Positions 1 through 7,888 of a stretch of DNA of 7,888 nucleotides are shown in pieces. Origin of the DNA: an uncultured Burkholderiales bacterium. GTDB taxonomy: Bacteria > Pseudomonadota > Gammaproteobacteria > Burkholderiales > Burkholderiaceae_D. Below the pieces are notes generated by a model, which was not told where the DNA came from, did not search any database, and worked only from the letters and a program-made list of their open reading frames with translations. Each line of letters begins with the position of its first letter. The stretch's first letter is position 1. Location of the stretch: assembly GCA_937872165.1 (NCBI GenBank), contig CALMOR010000171.1, forward strand, positions 1 to 7,888, written 5' to 3'. Made by a program: the position numbers and the translations under genes.

Positions 1-933
1 TCATCGGCCTTGCCTGCCCGCGGGCTTCGCCCGCAGATCGGACGCGTGGACCGCGAAGACCGCATCGTCGCCGCCGCTCGTCGAGAGCCACGTGCACGGC
101 AGTTCGGGGAACGCGGTCTCGACGTGCGCGCGCTCGTGGCCGATCTCGATCACGAGGAGGCCGTTCGCGGCGAGGCGTTCCGGCGCCGCCGCGAGGATGC
201 GACGTACGCAGTCGAGGCCGTCGCCGCCTCCGGCCAGCGCCAGGCGAGGCTCGCGTCGATACTCGTCGGGCAACGAAGCCATCGATCGGTCGTTGACGTA
301 GGGCGGGTTGCTGACGACGAGGTCGTAGCGCCGCTCGGGCAGCGCGTCGAACAGATCGGACTCGACGAGGCGCACGCGCGAGCCGAGATCGTAGGCTTCG
401 ACGTTGACGAGCGCGACTTCGAGCGCGTCGGGCGACAGGTCCGCCGCGTCGATCGTCGCCTGCGGGAACGCGTCGGCCGCGATGATCGCGAGGCAGCCGG
501 AGCCGGTGCACAGATCGAGGACGGCGGTCACCGCGTCGGGCTCGGCGATCCACGGCGCGAGGCGTTCGAACAGCAGCTCGGCGATGAACGAACGCGGCAC
601 GATGACGCGAGGGTCGACCACGAAGCGGTAGTCGCCGAGCCACGCCTCGCCGGTCAGGTAGGCCGCGGGCACGCGCTCGTCGACCCGACGCGCGATCAGG
701 GTCGCCACGGCGGTCCGCTCGTCCGCCGTGACGCGCGCGTCGAGGAAGGGATCGAGCCGGTCGAGCGGCAGGTGCAGCGCATGCAGGACCAGATAGACCG
801 CCTCGTCCCACGCGTCCGCGTTGCCGTGACCGAAGGAGAGCTTCGCCTCGTTGAAGCGGCTGACCGCGTGGCGCAGCAGGTCGCGCACCGTGAGCAACGC
901 GTCGAGGCCCGCGTCCTTCGCCGTGCCCTTCAT
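1..933 (-). CDS. prmB: PrmB, ribosomal protein L3 glutamine N5-methyltransferase
   Basis: A complete gene of 310 aa. Its TGA is the first three bases of the window and its ATG is at 931-933. PrmB transfers a methyl group from S-adenosylmethionine to a glutamine side chain of ribosomal protein L3 during 50S assembly in the cytoplasm. An N-terminal helical domain fills about residues 1-100. The Rossmann methyltransferase domain carries the SAM motif DLCTGSGCLA at 140-149 and the catalytic SNPPYV at 208-213, the Gln-binding signature of the HemK/PrmC group. VPRS at 112-115 is typical of PrmB; PrmC release-factor methylases usually have PRPDTE there. Length matches the family (about 300-310 aa). 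The ATG overlaps the dapE stop as ATGA and I see no Shine-Dalgarno, so translation is probably coupled to dapE. The reading frame stays open far upstream inside dapE, but homology begins at this ATG. The last codons contain a GC hairpin. Family identity is strong. Confidence 0.95.
   Translation of the reverse strand: MKGTAKDAGLDALLTVRDLLRHAVSRFNEAKLSFGHGNADAWDEAVYLVLHALHLPLDRLDPFLDARVTADERTAVATLIARRVDERVPAAYLTGEAWLGDYRFVVDPRVIVPRSFIAELLFERLAPWIAEPDAVTAVLDLCTGSGCLAIIAADAFPQATIDAADLSPDALEVALVNVEAYDLGSRVRLVESDLFDALPERRYDLVVSNPPYVNDRSMASLPDEYRREPRLALAGGGDGLDCVRRILAAAPERLAANGLLVIEIGHERAHVETAFPELPCTWLSTSGGDDAVFAVHASDLRAKPAGRQGR
20..34 (-). other. Hairpin in the last codons of prmB
   Basis: GCGGGC (20-25) pairs with GCCCGC (29-34) around a 3-nt loop (GAA on the minus strand). 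It sits within the codons for the C-terminal AKPAG, about 17 nt before the stop codon. Sequence beyond the window would show whether it belongs to a terminator; a GC-rich coincidence is equally likely. Confidence 0.25.
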
Positions 934-2102
934 GACGCGGTCAGCAACGCGGCCAGCGTCTCGCGATAGATGTCCTTCAACGGGACGATGTCGGCCACCG
1001 CGACGCGCTCGTCGATCTTGTGGATGGTCGCGTTGATCGGGCCGAACTCGACGGTCTGCGGGCAGAGCGCCGAGATGAAGCGTCCGTCGGACGTGCCGCC
1101 CGTCGTCGACAGCGCCGGCTCGACGCCGACGATCTTGCGGATCGACGCGCAGAGCGCGTCCGACAGCGACCCTTCGGACGTGAGGAACGGGCTGCCCCCG
1201 AGCGTCCACTGCAGGTCGTAACCGAGGCCGAGCGCGTCGAGCACGGCGTGCACGCGCCGCTTCAACGCATCGACCGTGCTCTCGGTCGAGAAGCGGAAGT
1301 TGAAGTCGATCGTCGCCTCGCCCGGGATGACGTTGCCGGCACCGGTGCCCGCATGGATGTTCGAGACCTGGAAGCTGGTCGGCGGGAAGAAGCGGTTGCC
1401 GCGATCCCATTCGATCGCGATCAGCGTCGCGAGCGCCTCGGCGGCCTGATGGATCGGGTTGCGTGCGAGTTGCGGATACGCGATATGGCCCTGGACGCCC
1501 TTGACGACGAGCCTTCCCGACAGCGTGCCGCGCCGCCCGTTCTTGATCGTGTCGCCGAACAGCTGCGACGACGAAGGCTCGCCGACGATGCAATAGTCGA
1601 GCGCCTCGTCGCGCGCCTTCAGCCGTTCGCACACCCGCACCGTGCCATCGACCGCGGGACCTTCCTCGTCGGACGTGATCAGCAACGCGATCGAGCCGCG
1701 ATGTGCGGGTCGCGCGGCGATGAACTCCTCGGCCGCGACGACGAAGGCGGCGATCGACGTCTTCATGTCGGCGGCGCCGCGACCGTACAGCCAGCCGTCG
1801 CGTTCGACGGCGGTGAACGGGTCCGACGACCAGCGTTCGAGCGGGCCGGTCGGCACGACGTCGGTATGCCCCGCGAACACGAACACCGGACGCTCGCTGC
1901 CGCGCCGCGCCCACAGGTTGACGACGTCGCCGGACGCGATGGTCTCGCAGCCGAAGCCCGATGCCGCGAGGCGTTCTGCGATCAGTGCCTGGCAGCCGCC
2001 GTCGGCCGGCGTCACCGAGCGACGCTCGATGAGTTGCCGGGCGAGGGCGAGGGTCGGTTCTTCGGACGACGGTACGGCGGCGCGCGGACTCGCCTCAGGC
2101 AT
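930..2102 (-). CDS. dapE: DapE, succinyl-diaminopimelate desuccinylase
   Basis: 390 aa. The enzyme hydrolyses N-succinyl-LL-2,6-diaminopimelate to LL-diaminopimelate and succinate, a late step of the succinylase route to lysine and peptidoglycan meso-DAP. It is a two-metal (usually zinc) M20 peptidase-family protein of the cytoplasm. Visible active-site motifs, assigned by family knowledge: GHTDVVP with metal ligand His79 and Asp81; GRGAADMK with bridging Asp112; SDEEGP with general base Glu146 and ligand Glu147; GEPSS with ligand Glu175; and NATIHKIDE with ligand His361. GGTSDGRFI lies in the C-terminal catalytic part. The protein has about 15 extra N-terminal residues compared with the E. 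coli enzyme, which begins near the equivalent of EPTLALARQLI. No later in-frame ATG fits, so I keep the ATG at 2100-2102. It overlaps the end of pilU by 8 nt with no obvious Shine-Dalgarno, and its own stop overlaps the prmB start. Identity is secure; the exact start is less so. Confidence 0.96.
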   Translation of the reverse strand: MPEASPRAAVPSSEEPTLALARQLIERRSVTPADGGCQALIAERLAASGFGCETIASGDVVNLWARRGSERPVFVFAGHTDVVPTGPLERWSSDPFTAVERDGWLYGRGAADMKTSIAAFVVAAEEFIAARPAHRGSIALLITSDEEGPAVDGTVRVCERLKARDEALDYCIVGEPSSSQLFGDTIKNGRRGTLSGRLVVKGVQGHIAYPQLARNPIHQAAEALATLIAIEWDRGNRFFPPTSFQVSNIHAGTGAGNVIPGEATIDFNFRFSTESTVDALKRRVHAVLDALGLGYDLQWTLGGSPFLTSEGSLSDALCASIRKIVGVEPALSTTGGTSDGRFISALCPQTVEFGPINATIHKIDERVAVADIVPLKDIYRETLAALLTAS

Positions 2103-3231
2103 TGAGCGTGAACTCGTGGAACGACGTGGACTCGTGACTGCGCGAGACCTCGAGCGGCTCGTCCGGCAGGATCGGCGGCGCGTTGTTGATCAACCAGAGC
2201 AGGTTGGTGGGCGAGTCCGCATAGGAAAGCGCCTCGTCTTCGGTGATCTGGTCCTCGCGGATCATCCGGTAGAGCGCCTGCTCGAAGGTCTGCGAGCCGG
2301 GCGACAGGCTCTTCTCCATCGCTTCCTTGATGCCGTTGATCTCGCCCTTCTCGATCAGCTCGGCGACGTGCCGCGTGTTGAGCAGCACTTCGACGGCCGG
2401 CACCCGCCCGCCCGTCCGTGCGCGGATGAGTCGCTGCGAGATGATGCTCCTGAGCGCCGCCGACAGATCCGACAGCAGCGTCGGCCGCGTCTCGAGCGGG
2501 AAGAAGCTGACGATGCGGTTCAGCGCGTGATAGCTGTTGTTGGCGTGCAGCGTGGCCACGCACAGGTGACCCGACTGCGCGTACGCGATCGCCGCGGTCA
2601 TCGTCTCCTTGTCGCGGATCTCGCCGATCAGGATGCAGTCGGGTGCCTGGCGCAGCGCGTTCCGCAGCGCGATCTCGAGGCTGACCGCATCGGTACCGAT
2701 CTCGCGCTGGTTGACGATCGACTTCTTGTTGCGGAACACGTACTCGATCGGGTCCTCGAGCGTGAGGATGTGGCCGGTCCGCTTGGTGTTGCGCAGGTCG
2801 AGCATCGACGCGATGGTCGTGGACTTGCCCGAGCCGGTCGCACCGACGATCAGCACCAGTCCGCGCTTCTCCATGATGATCTCGCTGACCACCGGCGGCA
2901 GGTTGAGCGTGTCGATCGGAGGGATGTCCGACGCGATGTAGCGGATGACGACCGAGATCGACCCGCGCTGCTGGAACGCGGACAGGCGGAAGCGTCCCAC
3001 GCCTTGCACGCCGAAACCCTTGTTGAGCTCGTGGGTGCCGGTCAGTTCGTCGAAGTCCGCGACCGAGATGATCTCGGTCAGCAGGCTCTTGATCATCCCG
3101 TTGTCCATCAACTGCTGGTTGATCGGGATCGACGTGCCGTTGACCTTCATGTGCACGGCCGACCCGACCGCGATGAACAGGTCGGAGGCCTTCTTCTCGG
3201 CCATCAGCTTGAACAGACGCTCCATCGCCAT
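2095..3231 (-). CDS. pilU: PilU-type type IV pilus retraction ATPase
   Basis: 378 aa, secretion-ATPase (PilT/GspE) family. PilU is an inner-membrane-associated hexameric motor ATPase that works with PilT to depolymerise PilA pilin and retract type IV pili. The N-terminal PAS-like domain includes SDLFI (16-20) and KVNG (29-32). The core ATPase has Walker A GATGSGKST at 130-138, the Asp box TLEDPIEY at 157-164, a Walker B region DCILIGEIRD at 198-207 and the His box HLCVATLHANN at 222-232. PilU is favoured over PilT because of SAFQQRG near 84-90, TLHANN instead of the usual PilT TLHTxSA, YADSPTNL near the C-terminus, and the lack of a clear PilT AIRNLIRE motif (RHVAELIEKGEI stands there). Length is close to Pseudomonas PilU (about 380). 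The start has two ATGs (MAM); the first is chosen because AAGGAT lies 7 nt upstream. No pilT is adjacent. It sits between dapD and dapE, unrelated in function. Confidence 0.88.
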   Translation of the reverse strand: MAMERLFKLMAEKKASDLFIAVGSAVHMKVNGTSIPINQQLMDNGMIKSLLTEIISVADFDELTGTHELNKGFGVQGVGRFRLSAFQQRGSISVVIRYIASDIPPIDTLNLPPVVSEIIMEKRGLVLIVGATGSGKSTTIASMLDLRNTKRTGHILTLEDPIEYVFRNKKSIVNQREIGTDAVSLEIALRNALRQAPDCILIGEIRDKETMTAAIAYAQSGHLCVATLHANNSYHALNRIVSFFPLETRPTLLSDLSAALRSIISQRLIRARTGGRVPAVEVLLNTRHVAELIEKGEINGIKEAMEKSLSPGSQTFEQALYRMIREDQITEDEALSYADSPTNLLWLINNAPPILPDEPLEVSRSHESTSFHEFTLNA

Positions 3232-3237
3232 CGCAGG

Positions 3238-3243
3238 ATCCTT
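3238..3243 (-). promoter_or_regulatory. Ribosome binding site of pilU
   Basis: The minus strand reads AAGGAT, with its AAGGA core 7 nt before the first ATG of the MAM start (3229-3231). This is the clearest Shine-Dalgarno in the window and decides for the first of the two ATG codons. The other four minus-strand genes have weak or no such signal. Confidence 0.65.
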
Positions 3244-3252
3244 CGGGTGGGT

Positions 3253-3270
3253 CGCGTCGTGCCCGACGCG
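3253..3270 (-). other. Hairpin in the dapD-pilU gap
   Basis: A perfect 7-bp stem, CGCGTCG pairing with CGACGCG, encloses a 4-nt loop. It sits between the dapD stop and the pilU Shine-Dalgarno. No T-run follows on the minus strand, so it does not look like an intrinsic terminator. It may be an mRNA-stabilising or processing structure; chance is possible in GC-rich sequence. Confidence 0.35.
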
Positions 3271-3273
3271 GAT

Positions 3274-4101
3274 TCAGTCGCCGCGGAGCAACTCGTTGAT
3301 GCCGGTCTTTGCGCGGGTTTCCGCAGTGACCTGCTTGACGATCACCGCGCAATATAAGCCGTAAGCCCCGTCGGCGGAAGGCAGCGAACCGGGGACGACG
3401 ACCGAACCCGCCGGTACCCGTCCGTAGCCGATCGTCCCGGTGCGACGGTCGTAGATCTTCGTCGACTGCGACAGGTAGACGCCCATCGACAGAACCGAGT
3501 TCTCTTCGACGATGACGCCCTCGACGACCTCCGAACGGGCACCGATGAAGCAGTTGTCCTCGATGATCGTCGGATTGGCCTGCAGCGGTTCGAGGACGCC
3601 GCCGATGCCGACCCCGCCCGACAGATGGACGTTGCGGCCGATCTGCGCGCACGAGCCGACGGTGGCCCAGGTATCGACCATCGCCCCCTCGCCGACATGC
3701 GCTCCGATGTTCACGTAGGACGGCATCAGCACCACGTTCTTCCCGATGAAGGCTCCGTGCCGCGCGACCGCGGGCGGCACGACCCGGACGCCGGTGTCGC
3801 GCATGCCGTCGGCGTCGAGGTGCGAGAACTTCGTCGCCACCTTGTCGAAGAAGGCGAGCTCGCCCGCGCGCATCAGCACGTTGTCACAGAGTCTGAACGA
3901 CAGCAGCACGGCTTTCTTGAGCCACTGATGGACGATCCACGCTCCGTCGACCTTCTCGGCCACCCGCAGCCTGCCGGTGTTGAGACCGTCGAGCGCGGCG
4001 TCGACCGCGTCGCGGATGGCCGACGTCGACTCTGCGGGAGAAAGCTCGGCACGCGCCTCCCAGGCGCGTTCGATGATCGGCTGGATGTCCGCTGGATTCA
4101 T
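3274..4101 (-). CDS. dapD: DapD, tetrahydrodipicolinate N-succinyltransferase
   Basis: 275 aa, the usual length (E. coli 274). DapD transfers succinyl from succinyl-CoA to 2,3,4,5-tetrahydrodipicolinate, giving N-succinyl-2-amino-6-ketopimelate, the entry step of the succinylase branch of DAP/lysine synthesis. The enzyme is a cytoplasmic trimer. A helical N-terminal domain covers about residues 1-100. The left-handed beta-helix of hexapeptide repeats follows (about 107-235), with the family blocks VLMPSYVNIGAHVGEGAMVD (124-143), MVDTWATVGSCAQIG (141-155), HLSGGVGIGGVLEPLQA (159-175) and EDNCFIGARSEVVEG (181-195). The C-terminal block LYCAVIVKQV...GINELLR is also typical. The ATG at 4099-4101 begins MNPADIQPIIERAWE, matching the usual DapD N-terminus; the frame is open further upstream across queF, but that part has no homology. 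Only a weak GAAGA precedes the ATG. It follows queF by 41 nt and precedes pilU by 42 nt. Very secure. Confidence 0.97.
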   Translation of the reverse strand: MNPADIQPIIERAWEARAELSPAESTSAIRDAVDAALDGLNTGRLRVAEKVDGAWIVHQWLKKAVLLSFRLCDNVLMRAGELAFFDKVATKFSHLDADGMRDTGVRVVPPAVARHGAFIGKNVVLMPSYVNIGAHVGEGAMVDTWATVGSCAQIGRNVHLSGGVGIGGVLEPLQANPTIIEDNCFIGARSEVVEGVIVEENSVLSMGVYLSQSTKIYDRRTGTIGYGRVPAGSVVVPGSLPSADGAYGLYCAVIVKQVTAETRAKTGINELLRGD

Positions 4102-4116
4102 GATTCTTCGTGGGTG

Positions 4117-4141
4117 GAGAGGCCGTCCGGGGGCGGCTCTC
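4117..4141 (-). other. Hairpin in the queF-dapD gap
   Basis: GAGAG (4117-4121) pairs with CTCTC (4137-4141) and CCG (4123-4125) with CGG (4134-4136). One base (4122) is bulged and the loop is 8 nt. It begins immediately after the queF stop codon (4143-4145). On the minus strand it is followed by CACCCACGAAG, not by a T-run, so a terminator is unlikely. An intercistronic stability element is the simplest reading. Confidence 0.35.
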
Positions 4142-4142
4142 G

Positions 4143-4649
4143 TCAGAGGGTGGAGGCTTCGCGCTCGAACGGCATCGGCAGGACCGGCGGCAACGGCTTC
4201 CACCCGCGCTTGCGATGCTCGACCACGACGTTGGTGAAGATGCCGCCGCGCACGCCCCAGCGCGCGGTCACGCGCATGAAGCGCGGCTTCGACGCGGCGG
4301 CGAGATCTCCGAGCACGCGGTTGGTGACCGCTTCGTGGAAGGCACCCTCGTCGCGGAAGCTCCACGCGTAGAGCTTCAGGCTCTTCAGTTCGATGCAGAG
4401 CCGGTCGGGCACGTAGTCGATCGTGAAGATCGCGAAGTCCGGCTGGCCCGTTAGCGGACAGAGGCACGTGAACTCGGGCACCTGCATGTGGATCAGGTAG
4501 TCGCGCTCGGGGTTCGGATTGTCGAAGACGTCGAGCTGCTTCGACGGGCGCGTGCGCCCGGGCCGGGGACGGCGATCGCCGACGACGACGGCGTCGCCGG
4601 CAGGCGCGACGAGCGACCGCTCAGCCTTGGTTCTACGGGAGGCGGACAT
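4143..4649 (-). CDS. queF: QueF, NADPH-dependent preQ0 reductase (short, unimodular type)
   Basis: 168 aa. QueF reduces the nitrile of 7-cyano-7-deazaguanine (preQ0) to the aminomethyl group of preQ1 with two NADPH, supplying queuosine for GUN-anticodon tRNAs. The T-fold core shows EFTCLCPLTGQPDFA at 59-73, where Cys64 aligns with the thioimide-forming cysteine of the B. subtilis enzyme and Asp71 with its catalytic acid. The QueF hallmark IELKSLKLYAWSFR is at 86-99, followed by Glu106 in FHE. VRGGI (133-137) is also conserved. The size fits the single-domain Bacillus type, not the roughly 280-aa two-domain type of E. coli. The first 36 or so residues are basic and poorly conserved, so the true start could be later, but the ATG at 4647-4649 lies about 40 nt below a consensus TATAAT, which supports it. 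Only a weak GAGA precedes it. It appears to be the first gene of the leftward operon. Confidence 0.93.
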   Translation of the reverse strand: MSASRRTKAERSLVAPAGDAVVVGDRRPRPGRTRPSKQLDVFDNPNPERDYLIHMQVPEFTCLCPLTGQPDFAIFTIDYVPDRLCIELKSLKLYAWSFRDEGAFHEAVTNRVLGDLAAASKPRFMRVTARWGVRGGIFTNVVVEHRKRGWKPLPPVLPMPFEREASTL

Positions 4650-4691
4650 GTTCTCGGGGTGGTTTCGACGGTCGGGAAGAAGAGACCGGGC

Positions 4692-4700
4692 TGGTATTAT
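4692..4700 (+). promoter_or_regulatory. Extended -10 promoter element facing smc
   Basis: Reading rightward, TGG at 4692-4694 precedes TATTAT at 4695-4700. This is a TGn extended -10 with 5 of 6 matches to TATAAT. The hexamer 17 bp upstream (TCGGGA, 4672-4677) is a poor -35, which extended -10 promoters tolerate. A start near 4707 would leave a leader of about 260 nt before the smc GTG. I see no better sigma70-like promoter closer to smc; TAGCAT at 4906-4911 has no matching -35. Confidence 0.45.
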
Positions 4701-4701
4701 A
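4696..4701 (-). promoter_or_regulatory. -10 box for the queF-dapD-pilU-dapE-prmB operon
   Basis: The minus strand reads a perfect TATAAT here, rare in such GC-rich sequence. Transcription starting near 4689 would give a leader of about 40 nt before the queF ATG. No good -35 is present at 17-18 bp (TGCGGC or GTGCGG); a TTGCAT at 4726-4731 is too far away (24 bp), so an activator or a weak constitutive promoter is possible. The element overlaps the rightward extended -10. Confidence 0.6.
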
Positions 4702-4784
4702 CGAACCGCTCGCGACGCGCCGCACATGCAACATCGGCGCGCCTGCGGCGACCCCACGGCCAGGGGCTCCCGGTCGCGGCGACA

Positions 4785-4801
4785 CGATCCGACACGGATC
4801 G
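4785..4801. repeat. Perfect inverted repeat CGATCC-N5-GGATCG
   Basis: Two perfect 6-bp arms (4785-4790 and 4796-4801) flank the 5-nt spacer GACAC. GACAC also occurs just before the left arm (4781-4785), so the site looks like two near-direct copies, GACACGATC and GACACGGATC. It lies about 80 bp downstream of the predicted rightward start of transcription and about 170 bp before smc. It could be an operator or an RNA hairpin in the smc leader; no known regulator motif is recognised. Confidence 0.4.
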
Positions 4802-4913
4802 GCGACGTGCCGGGCGGCCGGGCGCCCGCGGTTCGACAACTCGACATCCATCGTCCGCTGGACCTGCCGTCACCCGGGAAGGCGCCGGCAGTCGGCCTCC
4901 TCGATTAGCATCG

Positions 4914-4929
4914 GGCGGCTCGGGCCGCC
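4914..4929 (+). other. GC hairpin in the smc leader
   Basis: GGCGGC (4914-4919) pairs perfectly with GCCGCC (4924-4929) around the loop TCGG. It lies 40 nt before the smc GTG. What follows is pyrimidine-rich but not a T-run, so it is at best a weak attenuator-like structure. Confidence 0.35.
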
Positions 4930-4957
4930 TTCCCTCGTCCGCCTTTCGTCCTTTCCC
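4930..4957 (+). promoter_or_regulatory. Pyrimidine-rich tract upstream of the smc start
   Basis: 25 of 28 bases are C or T, ending 12 nt before the GTG. No purine-rich Shine-Dalgarno lies between it and the start. Pyrimidine-rich leaders are known targets of ribosomal protein S1, so this may stand in for a Shine-Dalgarno. The role is an inference. Confidence 0.3.
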
Positions 4958-4969
4958 GGTGTCTCCGAC

Positions 4970-7888
<2,919 letters not shown>

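Larger units (their letters stand above)
4650..4969. other. Divergent queF/smc intergenic region (320 bp)
   Basis: No protein-coding gene that I can support lies here. Going from queF to smc it holds the short queF leader (about 4650-4689), a shared symmetric -10 element (about 4692-4701), a GC-rich stretch with a perfect 6-5-6 inverted repeat (4785-4801) and a CGGGCGCCCG palindrome (4819-4828), a GC hairpin (4914-4929), and a pyrimidine-rich tract (4930-4957) just before the smc GTG. No tRNA fold was found. Long open frames across this region are by-products of high GC. Confidence 0.7.

Noticed and set aside
1..1914. The prmB frame read as a 637-residue protein extending across dapE
   Set aside because: The upstream half is an Arg-rich shadow of dapE in another frame. 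PrmB homology starts at the ATG at 931-933, which overlaps the dapE stop in the ATGA style.
1642..3357. A 571-codon plus-strand frame opposite dapE and pilU
   Set aside because: Low-complexity Arg/Asp/Val-rich translation with no domain. Strong dapE and pilU motifs occupy the other strand.
4650..4690. preQ1 riboswitch in front of queF
   Set aside because: The predicted leader is only about 40 nt and lacks the C-rich/A-rich pattern of the small preQ1 aptamer.
4826..4845. T-arm-like GGTTCGAC suggesting a tRNA
   Set aside because: The flanking bases do not form a 5-bp T stem and no acceptor or anticodon arm could be built around it.
4726..4908. A possible 60-codon upstream ORF in the smc leader (ATG at 4726, TAG at 4906-4908)
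   Set aside because: No Shine-Dalgarno, Arg/Pro/Gly-rich composition expected of random GC-rich frames, and the frame is open well before the ATG. It would need ribosome profiling or conservation to be taken seriously.
4914..4957. Hairpin plus T/C-rich tract as an intrinsic terminator upstream of smc
   Set aside because: The tract is mixed C and T with no run of more than three T, and a terminator just before smc would serve no gene on this strand.

Overview
The window is GC-rich (roughly two thirds G+C by eye), gene-dense bacterial chromosome. The SMC hinge style, the PrmB/DapD/DapE set and PilU best fit a betaproteobacterium (Burkholderiales-like). This placement is an inference from protein style, and I cannot name a genus. 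No insertion sequence, phage gene, CRISPR array, rRNA or tRNA was found. Nothing looks recently transferred.

Layout: five genes run leftward on the minus strand as one apparent operon, read in the order queF (4649-4143), dapD (4101-3274), pilU (3231-2095), dapE (2102-930) and prmB (933-1). The first two junctions are short gaps of 41 and 42 nt, each holding a small hairpin. The last two junctions overlap, by 8 nt (pilU/dapE) and 4 nt (dapE/prmB, ATGA), which suggests translational coupling. A 320-bp divergent intergenic region (4650-4969) separates this operon from smc. The smc gene runs rightward from a GTG at 4970 and is cut by the window end after 973 codons.

Function: dapD and dapE encode two steps of the succinylase branch of meso-diaminopimelate/lysine synthesis, which feeds peptidoglycan and protein. 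The aminotransferase that acts between them (DapC) is not in the window. queF makes preQ1 for queuosine tRNA modification. prmB methylates a glutamine of ribosomal protein L3. pilU encodes an accessory type IV pilus retraction ATPase and is functionally the odd member. smc encodes the chromosome condensation ATPase.

Regulation: the intergenic region holds a near-symmetric -10 element at about 4695-4701. It reads TATAAT leftward toward queF and, as an extended -10 (TGGTATTAT), rightward toward smc. The smc side would then have a leader of about 260 nt containing a perfect 6-5-6 inverted repeat, a GC hairpin and a pyrimidine-rich tract, with no clear Shine-Dalgarno before the GTG. The window is mostly core housekeeping. 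I see no convincing new system; the points worth a second look are the divergent promoter, the smc leader and the mixed operon content.
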